DNA from: Propioniciclava sinopodophylli
GTDB taxonomy: Bacteria > Actinomycetota > Actinomycetes > Propionibacteriales > Propionibacteriaceae
DNA: 64,000 nucleotides
Assembly (NCBI RefSeq): GCF_004324755.1
Contig: NZ_SDMQ01000002.1
Coordinates: 186,001 to 250,000, forward strand
Direction: 5' to 3'
Below the pieces are notes generated by a model. It worked only from the letters and a program-made list of their open reading frames with translations. It was not told the origin of the DNA and did no database searches. A program made the translations under genes and the position numbers. Shown piece by piece: positions 29,099 to 35,992 of the stretch (the first letter of the stretch is position 1; each line of letters starts with the position of its first letter).

Positions 29099-29863
29099 AT
29101 GGCTAGCGAGAAGGCGAAGGAACTCGCCGCGAAGCAGAAGGCCGCCATCAAGGCCGAGAAGCTGCGCAAGAAGAACAGCGACGATCCCCGCGACTGGGGG
29201 CAGGTCCGACAGCTCCGGGAGGCCTACAAGCGGACGGCGGAGATCGACCCCGCGGTCACGTGGTGGATGCTCGGCGTCGGCGTCGGCATTGTCGCGGTCA
29301 TCGCGATCATCGGCCTGCTCGCCAACATCGCCTGGTGGGCGTGGCTGCCTTTGGCGGTCGTGTCCGGCCTGCTCGGCGCGATGATCGTCCTCACCCGCCG
29401 CGTCAAGGGCGCGATGGTGAAGCGCTACGAGGGTCAGCCCGGCTCGGCCGAGGTCGCCCTCCAGCTGCTGAACAAGAAGAAGTACACCTACGACATGGGC
29501 ATCACAGCCACCCGTCAGCTCGACCTCGTGCACCGCGTCGTCGGCCCCGGCGGCGTCGTGCTGATCGGCGAGGGCACCGTCGGCCGCGTGAAGCCGCTGC
29601 TGTCGGGCGAGGCCCGCAAGCACGAGCAGATCGCCTACGGCACGCCCGTCACCCAGCTGTTCCTCGGCAACGGTGACGGCCAGGTGAAGCTCGGCGACCT
29701 CGAGAAGCGCATCACCAAGATGCCGACCGTGCTGCAGCCCCACCAGGCCGCCGAGGTGCGCCGCCGTCTCGCCGCGCTGGACGCGGTGCGCCCCAAGGCC
29801 CCGATGCCCAAGGGCCCGATGCCCACGCCGAAGGGCATCAACCGCGCCATGCGGGGCCGCTGA
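29099..29863 (+). CDS. DUF4191 membrane protein
   Basis: A 254-residue protein. A charged Lys/Ala-rich N-terminus (SEKAKELAAKQKAAIKAEKL) is followed by two membrane spans (VTWWMLGVGVGIVAVIAIIG; WAWLPLAVVSGLLGAMIVLT) and a soluble domain (RRWT-like core YDMGITATRQLDLVHRVVGP; GGVVLIGEG), ending in a Pro/Lys-rich tail. This is the DUF4191 family, found next to lipA as in mycobacterial Rv2219. The function is unknown. It is the last gene before the 28.5-kb island. Confidence 0.85.
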   Translation: MASEKAKELAAKQKAAIKAEKLRKKNSDDPRDWGQVRQLREAYKRTAEIDPAVTWWMLGVGVGIVAVIAIIGLLANIAWWAWLPLAVVSGLLGAMIVLTRRVKGAMVKRYEGQPGSAEVALQLLNKKKYTYDMGITATRQLDLVHRVVGPGGVVLIGEGTVGRVKPLLSGEARKHEQIAYGTPVTQLFLGNGDGQVKLGDLEKRITKMPTVLQPHQAAEVRRRLAALDAVRPKAPMPKGPMPTPKGINRAMRGR

Positions 29864-29869
29864 CCTCGT

Positions 29870-29928
29870 AACGCCGAAACTCCGTCGCAACGCCGATCCG
29901 ATCCGCGTTGCGAGGGAGTTTCCGCGTT
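29870..29928. terminator. long imperfect inverted repeat between DUF4191 and the ABC-F gene
   Basis: Arms 29870-29893 and 29905-29928 are each 24 bases and pair at 22 of 24 positions (AACGC-GAAACTCC-TCGCAACGC type) around an 11-base loop. It lies between convergent genes. There is no U tract, and the A/T-richer arms differ from the GC hairpins elsewhere in the window, so it may be a repeat element as well as a terminator. It marks the left edge of the island. Confidence 0.6.
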
Positions 29929-29941
29929 GGGAGCCTCGCCC

Positions 29942-31750
29942 TCAGCCCTCGAGGGCCTCCGACAGATCGAGCCAGCGCAGCTCGAGCTCCTCGACCTCGG
30001 ACTCCAGCTCGCCGATGGCCGCCATCTTCGTGGCCAGGCCCGTGTAGTCGGTGTGGTCGTGCTCGGCCAGCGCCATCTTCGACGCGTTCACCTGGTCGGT
30101 CAGCTTGGCGATGCGCCGCTCGACCGACGCCAGCTCCTTCTGGGCGGCGCGCAGTTCGGCCCCCGCCAGGCCGGACGCCGGGGGCGCGGCCTTGACCGGG
30201 CCGGACGCCGGCTGCTTCCCGGACGTCGAGCCGACGCCGGACGCCCGCAGGCGCAGGTACTCGTCGACGCCGCCGGGCAGGTGGCGCAGGTGGGCGTCCA
30301 TCACCGCGTACTGCTGGTCGGTGACACGCTCCAGGAAGTACCGGTCGTGCGAGACCACGATCAGGGTGCCAGGCCAGGAGTCGAGCAGGTCCTCCAGGGC
30401 CGCGAGCATGTCCGTGTCGAGGTCGTTGGTGGGCTCGTCCAGGATCAGCACGTTCGGCTGGGCCAGCAGGATGAGCAGCAACTGCAGGCGCCTCTGCTGC
30501 CCGCCGGACAGGTCGCGGATCGGCGTGCTCAGCTGCGCGCTCGAGAAGCCCAGCCGCTCCAGCAGCATGCTCGGCGTCATCTCCTGCGCCTTGGATCCGG
30601 CGCCGAACGTGTAGCTGGTGCGGAGGCGTCCGACCATCACCCGGACGGGTTCGTCGAGGTGCTCCTCCAGCCCACCCATCTGTTGGCTCAGCGTGGCGAC
30701 CTGGACGGTCTTGCCGCGCTTCACGCGCCCCGACGTCGGGGCCAGGGAGCCGTCGATGAGCTTGAGCAGGGTCGACTTGCCGGCCCCGTTCACGCCCAGG
30801 ATGCCGGTGCGCTCGCCCGGCGCGAGGCGCCACTCGACGCCGCGCAGCACCTCGTTGTCGCCGTAGGAGACGCAGGCGTCGTGCAGGTCGATGACGTCCT
30901 TGCCGAGGCGGGCGACGGCCAGCGACTGCAGGCCGACGGTGTCGCGCAGCGGCGGCACGTCGGCGATGAGCGCGTTGGCGGCGTCGATACGGAACTTCGG
31001 CTTGGACGTACGCGCGGGCGCGCCGCGGCGGAGCCACGCGAGCTCCTTGCGGGCCAGATTCTGGCGGCGCTGCTCGATGGCCGCGGCCTGCCGGTCGCGC
31101 TCGACGCGCTGGAGGATGTAGGCGGCGTACCCGCCCTCGAAGGGCTCGACGATGCGGTCGTGCACCTCCCAGGTCGCGGTGCACACCTCGTCGAGGAACC
31201 ACCGGTCGTGGGTGACGACCATGAGCCCACCGGCGTTGGGGGCCCAGCGCTGCTTCAGGTGGCCCGCGAGCCACGTGATCCCCTCGACGTCGAGGTGGTT
31301 GGTGGGCTCGTCCAGGGCGAGGACGTCCCACTCCCCCGCCAGCAGCGCAGCCAGTGACACGCGGCGGCGCTGGCCGCCCGAGAGGTCAACGACGACGCCG
31401 TCCCACGGGACGTCGGCGAGCAGTCCCGCGATCACGTCGCGCACCTTCGGGTCGCCGGCCCACTCGTGCTCGGGCGCGTCGCCCACGACGGCGCGCGCGA
31501 CAGTCAGGGTGGGGTCGAGCGTGTCCGCCTGGTCGAGGACGCCGATGCGCAGCCCACGGCGCGTGGTGACCTTGCCTGCGATCGGCTCGAGGCGTCCGGC
31601 CAGCATGGCCATCAGCGACGACTTGCCGTCGCCGTTGCGTCCCACGATGCCGATGCGGTCGCCCTCGTTGACCCCGAGCGTGACGGAGTCGAAGACGACC
31701 TTGGTGGGGAATTCGAGGTGGAGGCCTTCGGCCCCGAGAAGGTGTGCCAT
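29942..31750 (-). CDS. ABC-F ATPase, Uup-like
   Basis: A 602-residue soluble protein with two ABC nucleotide-binding domains and no membrane part. Walker A: GRNGDGKSS and GVNGAGKST. Signatures: LSGGQRRRVSLAALL and LSGGQQRRLQLLL. Walker B: VLALDEPTNHLD and VLILDEPTNDLD, the EPTNxLD hallmark of ABC-F. An Arm/linker region with basic residues lies near 240-270. The C-terminal segment (about 530-602) is a coiled coil, as in Uup. ABC-F proteins act on the ribosome E site; Uup is tied to translation quality and DNA-element excision. Resistance function is not implied. TAGTCT lies nine bases before ATG. Confidence 0.9.
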   Translation of the reverse strand: MAHLLGAEGLHLEFPTKVVFDSVTLGVNEGDRIGIVGRNGDGKSSLMAMLAGRLEPIAGKVTTRRGLRIGVLDQADTLDPTLTVARAVVGDAPEHEWAGDPKVRDVIAGLLADVPWDGVVVDLSGGQRRRVSLAALLAGEWDVLALDEPTNHLDVEGITWLAGHLKQRWAPNAGGLMVVTHDRWFLDEVCTATWEVHDRIVEPFEGGYAAYILQRVERDRQAAAIEQRRQNLARKELAWLRRGAPARTSKPKFRIDAANALIADVPPLRDTVGLQSLAVARLGKDVIDLHDACVSYGDNEVLRGVEWRLAPGERTGILGVNGAGKSTLLKLIDGSLAPTSGRVKRGKTVQVATLSQQMGGLEEHLDEPVRVMVGRLRTSYTFGAGSKAQEMTPSMLLERLGFSSAQLSTPIRDLSGGQQRRLQLLLILLAQPNVLILDEPTNDLDTDMLAALEDLLDSWPGTLIVVSHDRYFLERVTDQQYAVMDAHLRHLPGGVDEYLRLRASGVGSTSGKQPASGPVKAAPPASGLAGAELRAAQKELASVERRIAKLTDQVNASKMALAEHDHTDYTGLATKMAAIGELESEVEELELRWLDLSEALEG

Positions 31751-31798
31751 GTCGCGGCCAGACTAGTGGGTTGCAACGTCCGCGGCCCGAACATGGTT

Positions 31799-31834
31799 CA
31801 AGCCCGACACCACCGCTTTGTGGTGCCAGGCTTG
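31799..31834 (-). terminator. two-part hairpin downstream of the small ORF
   Basis: CAAGCC/GGCTTG outer arms and CACCAC/GTGGTG inner arms form a stem with a small 3-3 internal bulge around a 6-base loop. On the minus strand it follows the 23-codon ORF and precedes the ABC-F start by about 50 bases. It could end a small transcript or act as an attenuator. Confidence 0.5.
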
Positions 31835-31868
31835 GGTTGTCGTTTCGCTCGCCCGGAGTGGGAAGCGG

Positions 31869-31883
31869 GGGGATCGAATCCCC
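31869..31883 (-). promoter_or_regulatory. short hairpin directly after the small ORF stop
   Basis: GGGGAT and ATCCCC are perfect 6-bp arms with a 3-base loop, beginning nine bases after the stop of the 23-codon ORF. A ribosome paused at that stop would cover it. Confidence 0.4.
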
Positions 31884-31891
31884 GGATTGGG

Positions 31892-31963
31892 TCAGAGCTG
31901 GTGCGCCTGAGCCATCTCCTCGGAGACGTTGTTCCAGATCTGCACGATGTCGTTGAGCTTCAT
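31892..31963 (-). CDS. 23-residue small ORF, leader peptide or small protein
   Basis: An ATG ORF encoding MKLNDIVQIWNNVSEEMAQA plus HQL. It is preceded by an extended purine-rich tract (AAAGAGAAAGGAAGAAG), by far the strongest ribosome site in the window, and a promoter at 32019-32047. The peptide is an amphipathic helix with one Trp; no known leader or RiPP family is recognised. Two hairpins lie between it and the ABC-F gene. It may be an independent small protein, a regulatory leader, or the mRNA of a small RNA. The A/T-rich setting is unlike everything around it. Confidence 0.5.
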   Translation of the reverse strand: MKLNDIVQIWNNVSEEMAQAHQL

Positions 31964-32018
31964 GATCTTCTTCCTTTCTCTTTCTTTCTCTTTTTCGCCC
32001 TCCCTCGAGGACACTCCC

Positions 32019-32047
32019 AACTTATAGTCATCGAGACTAAAACTCAA
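32019..32047 (-). promoter_or_regulatory. promoter of the 23-residue ORF
   Basis: On the minus strand, -35 TTGAGT (32047-32042), a 17-base spacer, and -10 TAAGTT (32024-32019) fit a housekeeping sigma promoter. The leader to the ATG would be about 50 bases and includes the GA-rich tract. Confidence 0.5.
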
Positions 32048-32090
32048 GCCGGACGCCCGCCTGCGCGTGCAACCATCGGCAACAGCCCCC

Positions 32091-32230
32091 GCCGAGGGCT
32101 TGGGTTGGGACCGCCGAGGGCTTGGGTTGGGACCGCCGAGGGCTTGGGTCCAGCGCACTCTGGTGCGTTGAACCCAAGCCCTCGGCGGGTTGGAGGCAAG
32201 CCCTCGGCGGATTGGAGGCAAGCCCTCGGC
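32091..32230. repeat. 22-bp repeat array with inverted half, GCCGAGGGC family (copy C)
   Basis: Three direct 22-bp units start at 32091, 32113 and 32135 (GCCGAGGGCTTGGGTTGGGA plus CC type), then an inner loop containing CGCAC-TCTG-GTGCG, then three inverted units ending at 32186, 32208 and 32230. The two halves can pair into one very long hairpin centred near 32157. It begins seven bases after the narK stop, where it could end that transcript. The gap from 31964 to 32236 holds this array, the small promoter above and nothing else I can see. Confidence 0.85.
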
Positions 32231-32236
32231 GAAAGG

Positions 32237-33640
32237 TCAGCTGGGCTTCGGGGCTCCCGGGCGGGCGTAGCGCCACCAGGTGATCGCGACGCACATGACG
32301 GCCCAGGCGACGCCGATCCAGTAGAACGGCACCGCACCGAGCGTGGTGAGGCCGATGCCGAACAGGAACGGGCCGAAGGCGGCGATGGCGGCCGTCCAGC
32401 CGATGACGCCGCCAGCTTGGCGGCGCTCGAAGATCATCGGCATCTGCTTGAAGGTGGACGCGTTGCCGATGCCCGAGAACAGGAAGATCAGCAGCATCCC
32501 CCACAGGAACTGGTTGAAGCCGCCCTGCAGCGCCGCGGCCGACGAGGTGTCGGGCGTGAGACCGCCGATGGTCCACCAGATGGAGCCGATGAGCCCGATG
32601 CCCGAGATGAGCGTCCAGATGGCGCCGCCCATCTTGTCGGTCAGCGGGCTGAACAGGACCCGTGCGCCGGCGCCGACCAGCGGACCGAGGAACACGTACG
32701 CGGCCGGGTCGGGTATCGCATAGCCCTCGACGAGCACGCGGGCGGTGGCGCCGGCGCCCTCGACGATGGCGGCGTTGCCGGAGCCGTACAGGTTGTTCAT
32801 GAGCAGGCCGAACTGGGCCGAGAGGCCGGAGAACGTGCCGAAGGTCATGATGTAGAGGATCGTCATCCACCAGGTGTCCTGGTTGGAGAAGATGTCGAAC
32901 TGCTGCTTGATGTTGGCCTTGATGGGCACCGATCTGAGATACGTCCACGCCAGGTAGGCACCGATGAGGATGAACGGCAGCCATACAAACGAGGCGGCCT
33001 GGTACCAGACGGTCTGGGCGGCCTTGCCGGGGATCTTCATCTCCTGGCTGATGCCCATCCACCAGAACATGCCGAAGCCGATGATCCACGGCGTGAGCAG
33101 CTGCACCAGCGAGACACCGAAGTTGCCGATGCCGGCCTGCAGGCCCAGCGCGGTGCCCTGCATGCGCTTGGGGAAGAAGTAGGACGTCGAGGGCATGAAG
33201 CCCGAGAACGCGCCGCCGCCGATGCCAGCGAGGAAGGCCAGTACAAGCAGTTCCCAGTAGGGCGCCGTGCCCGGCAGCATGGTGCGCACGCCCCAGCCGA
33301 GCACCGGGAAGAACAGCAGCAGCGTGGTCAGCGCCACCATCTTGCGGGTGCCCATGATCGGGGGCAGCACCATCCAGACCAGGCGCAGGAGGCCGGCCGA
33401 CAGGCCAGGGGTCGCCGCGAGCCAGTACAACTGCTCCTTGGTGAAGTCGTACCCGATCGCGTTCAGCTTCGGGATGATCGCGCTGGGGAGGAACCAGGCG
33501 ACGAAGCACATCGTCAGGCAGAACGTGGTGATCCACAGGGTGCGCCAGGCCAGGGACTTGTCCCACGTGGCCTCGTTCTCCGGATCCCAGTTCGTCAACC
33601 ACTCGCTACCCGACCGGACCGGTTCGGTTGCACTGCTCAT
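32237..33640 (-). CDS. narK: nitrate/nitrite transporter, NarK2-like
   Basis: A 467-residue 12-span major facilitator transporter. Nitrate signature motifs are seen in GLQAGIGNFGVSLVQLLTPW and LFSGIGNASTFKQMPMIF. Conserved arginines for nitrate occur in LLRLVWMVLPPIMGTRK and in the second half. A long N-terminal segment (EWLTNWDPENEATWDKSLAW) is typical of the NarK2/NarU antiporter group, which exchanges nitrate for nitrite. Its ATG overlaps the stop of the upstream narK-type gene in ATGA. Confidence 0.92.
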   Translation of the reverse strand: MSSATEPVRSGSEWLTNWDPENEATWDKSLAWRTLWITTFCLTMCFVAWFLPSAIIPKLNAIGYDFTKEQLYWLAATPGLSAGLLRLVWMVLPPIMGTRKMVALTTLLLFFPVLGWGVRTMLPGTAPYWELLVLAFLAGIGGGAFSGFMPSTSYFFPKRMQGTALGLQAGIGNFGVSLVQLLTPWIIGFGMFWWMGISQEMKIPGKAAQTVWYQAASFVWLPFILIGAYLAWTYLRSVPIKANIKQQFDIFSNQDTWWMTILYIMTFGTFSGLSAQFGLLMNNLYGSGNAAIVEGAGATARVLVEGYAIPDPAAYVFLGPLVGAGARVLFSPLTDKMGGAIWTLISGIGLIGSIWWTIGGLTPDTSSAAALQGGFNQFLWGMLLIFLFSGIGNASTFKQMPMIFERRQAGGVIGWTAAIAAFGPFLFGIGLTTLGAVPFYWIGVAWAVMCVAITWWRYARPGAPKPS

Positions 33641-34998
33641 GCGTGGATCTCCTCTCGGGTGCCGGACGCCCGGGCGTCGGCCATGGTGGCGGGCACCTCG
33701 ACATCATCGCCGAGATGCGGGGACTGCGTGTGCAACATGCGGTGGATCGTGAGGTGCATCCACAGCAGGGAGACGGCCGTGACGGCGAACAGGATCGCGA
33801 ACGTGGAGTTGGCCATGCCCGTGAAGGCTTTGGAGTAGGCGAACATCGGCGGCAGGAAGAAGCCGCCCAGGCCGCCGAGCATGCCGACCAGACCGCCGAC
33901 CGAGCCGACGTTCTCGGGGAAGTACGTCGGGATGTGCTTGTAGACGGCGGCCTTGCCGATGCCCATCGCGCAGCCGATCACGAAGACCAGCGCCACGAAG
34001 AGCCACAGGTTGATCGCGTAGTGCATGACCTCGCTGCGGCCGCCGTCGGGCTGGTAGAGCACGATGTGCCCGTTGGGCATCATCAGGACGCCGGAGGCTG
34101 CGAGCATGACGAAGAAGGTGCCGTACATGGCCTTGCGGGCGCCCCAGCGGTCGCTGAACCAGCCACCGACCGGCCGCAGCAGGGAGGCCGGGAAGATGAA
34201 GGTCGCCGTGAGCAGGCCAGCGGTCGTGAGGTCGACCCCGAAGTTGTCGACGTAGTAGGCCGGCAGGGTCGCCGACAGCGCGACGTAGGCGCCGAACACG
34301 ACGACGTAGTACAGCGAGAACCGCCAGACCCGGATGTCCTTGAGGGGCTCCAGCATCGCCGCGACGCTCTTGGTCGCGCCGGGCATCCGGTCGGCGTGCG
34401 GGGTGACGAAGAACAGGGTGACGGCGATGGCCAGCAGCAGCACGCCGTAGATGACCGGGATGAGTCGCCAGCCGCCCACGACACCGAGGCCGTACGTGGC
34501 CCCCGCGGTGGCCGCGATGATCGCAGGGCCGATGAACTTGGTCACCGAGGCACCCACGTTGCCGGCGCCGAACAGGCCCAGGGCGAAGCCCTTGCGGCGG
34601 TCGGTGAACCACGCGTTGTTCCACGCGACACCGACGCTGAAGCTGTTGCCGACGAAGCCGACCAGGAAGGCCAGCACGAGCAGCATGGGGTAGCTGTTGG
34701 CGAACGAGACCGCGAACGACGCCACCGCCCCGGACACCAGCAGGAACAGCATGACCTTCTTGCCACCGATGCGGTCGGCCAGCATGCCGGCCGGCAGGCG
34801 CCACATCGAGCCGTTGAGGACGGCCACCGCGCTGATCCAGCTGAGCTCGACGTCGGTCAGCCCGAACTCCGCCTGGATGGGCTTGCCGAGGATGCCGAAC
34901 ATCAACCAGACGGCGAACATCATCGTGAAGGCGATGGTGGACATCGCGAGGACGCGACCGGAACCGGGCGCTTCGTGGCGCTGCGGACCCTCGGGCAT
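33637..34998 (-). CDS. narK: nitrate transporter, NarK1-like
   Basis: A 453-residue 12-span MFS protein with nitrate signatures FGAGNVGASVTKFIGPAI and CAMGIGKAAVYKHIPTYF, and the MFS loop GMLADRIGGKKV. It is of the NarK1 type thought to carry nitrate with protons. NarK1-NarK2 pairs are known, sometimes fused in one protein, as in Paracoccus; here they are separate but translationally coupled. GGAGGAG precedes ATG at 34998. It is divergent from the regulator-narGHJI operon and shares its control region. Confidence 0.92.
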   Translation of the reverse strand: MPEGPQRHEAPGSGRVLAMSTIAFTMMFAVWLMFGILGKPIQAEFGLTDVELSWISAVAVLNGSMWRLPAGMLADRIGGKKVMLFLLVSGAVASFAVSFANSYPMLLVLAFLVGFVGNSFSVGVAWNNAWFTDRRKGFALGLFGAGNVGASVTKFIGPAIIAATAGATYGLGVVGGWRLIPVIYGVLLLAIAVTLFFVTPHADRMPGATKSVAAMLEPLKDIRVWRFSLYYVVVFGAYVALSATLPAYYVDNFGVDLTTAGLLTATFIFPASLLRPVGGWFSDRWGARKAMYGTFFVMLAASGVLMMPNGHIVLYQPDGGRSEVMHYAINLWLFVALVFVIGCAMGIGKAAVYKHIPTYFPENVGSVGGLVGMLGGLGGFFLPPMFAYSKAFTGMANSTFAILFAVTAVSLLWMHLTIHRMLHTQSPHLGDDVEVPATMADARASGTREEIHA

Positions 34999-35224
34999 GG
35001 GGGCTCCTCCGATAGTTGGACTTGGATCCTTTAAATGAAGTCACCGCGATCAAACCACAGGCGATCCGACGCCGTCAACTACTTCCCGTAGTTGCGCAAA
35101 ACGCCTAGTCAGTGACCATTTGAACGCGAATTCACCCAAGATTGTACGCGACACTCTCCGTGTGGCTACACTCGGGACCACCTTCCTCCAAATTATCCGC
35201 AAGCCGCCAACCCGAGGGACGAAG
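34999..35224. promoter_or_regulatory. divergent control region of the nar genes
   Basis: This 226-base gap between the narK pair and the regulator-nar operon is A/T-richer than its surroundings. On the forward side, TTGTAC, 19 bases and TACACT (35171-35167 region) is a possible promoter, with GGGACGAAG as ribosome site. On the reverse side, a TTTAAA-containing stretch lies 35-40 bases before GGAGGAG of the narK gene. An inverted repeat at 35076-35094 is the best operator candidate, and TTGAACGCGAATTCACC nearby is also partly symmetrical. Confidence 0.5.
35076..35094. promoter_or_regulatory. candidate operator, perfect inverted repeat
   Basis: CAACTAC-TTCCC-GTAGTTG: perfect 7-bp arms with a 5-base centre, midway between the two divergent transcription units. 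ATAGTTGG near 35012 repeats one half-site. It suits a dimeric winged-helix regulator such as the one encoded at 35225. Confidence 0.5.
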
Positions 35225-35992
35225 ATGACCGAGGTGCCGGTCCAGCCGCTGGACGCGCTGGGCTCCCCCGTGCGCCGGACCATCCTCGACACGCTGGCCA
35301 ACCTCCCCGCCCTCGCGTCGGCGGACGCCCCCAACCGCAGCACCGGGCTCACCGCGGCCGAGCTGGCCGAGCGGCTCAATCTCCACGTCACCACCGTCCG
35401 GCACCACCTCGACCGCCTCGTGCACGCCGACCTCGTGCAGACGCACAGCGAGCGCACCGGCGTCGGACGCCCGCGCCACCGCTTCACCGCCCACCCGGGG
35501 CACCTCACCGAGGTCAAAGCGCCCAGCGCCTACAAGCTGCTGGCCAAGGTGCTCGCCGACGCCCTGAGTTCGGACGCGCCCAGCGCGTCCGAGGCGGGTC
35601 GCCGCTGGGCCCTGCGGAACGCCCACCAGCTCATCGGCGAGCACGCCTCCACCGACCCCGCCCGCACACCCGGGCGCTGGCTGTCGAAGATCGGCACCCT
35701 GGTCGACCTGCTCGACACATGGGGCTACGAGCCGACCGTCACGACGACCGACTCCGGGCGCACCGCCGACCTGTGCCTCCACCGCTGCCCGCTGCGCGAA
35801 CTCGCCGCCGACCAGCCGTCGGTCGCCTGCGGCGTCCACCGGGGCGTCATCGAGGGCACCCTCGAGGCGCTCGGCGAGTCCGGCGCCACCGTCCGCCTCG
35901 CCCCCTTCGTCCGACCCGACCTCTGCGTCGCCAGCCTGACCACCGCGAACTCCTTCTCCGACCGAAGCCCTAGCGAAAGGCCCACCCGATGA
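35225..35992 (+). CDS. winged-helix regulator with SufR-like four-cysteine domain
   Basis: A 255-residue regulator from ATG 35225. Residues 8-90 form an ArsR/DeoR-like winged helix (TAAELAERLNLHVTTVRHHL, then the wing RTGVGRPRHRF). The C-terminal domain carries C184, C188, C202 and C234 with H205 (CLHRCPLREL; VACGVHRGVIEGTLEALG). The CxxxC-x13-C spacing resembles the Fe-S site of SufR-type repressors, so it may sense oxygen, NO or cluster supply; this is inference. Its stop overlaps the narG ATG, so it is made with the reductase it probably controls. The frame is open to 35120, but GGGACGAAG supports 35225. Confidence 0.8.
   Translation: MTEVPVQPLDALGSPVRRTILDTLANLPALASADAPNRSTGLTAAELAERLNLHVTTVRHHLDRLVHADLVQTHSERTGVGRPRHRFTAHPGHLTEVKAPSAYKLLAKVLADALSSDAPSASEAGRRWALRNAHQLIGEHASTDPARTPGRWLSKIGTLVDLLDTWGYEPTVTTTDSGRTADLCLHRCPLRELAADQPSVACGVHRGVIEGTLEALGESGATVRLAPFVRPDLCVASLTTANSFSDRSPSERPTR

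Noticed and set aside
31820-31895. Possible tRNA or tRNA remnant (GGGGATCGAATCCCC resembles a T-arm)
   Set aside because: The loop lacks the proper T54 on one strand and the G53-C61 pair on the other, and no matching acceptor or anticodon arm lies at tRNA distance. It is better read as a short palindromic hairpin.
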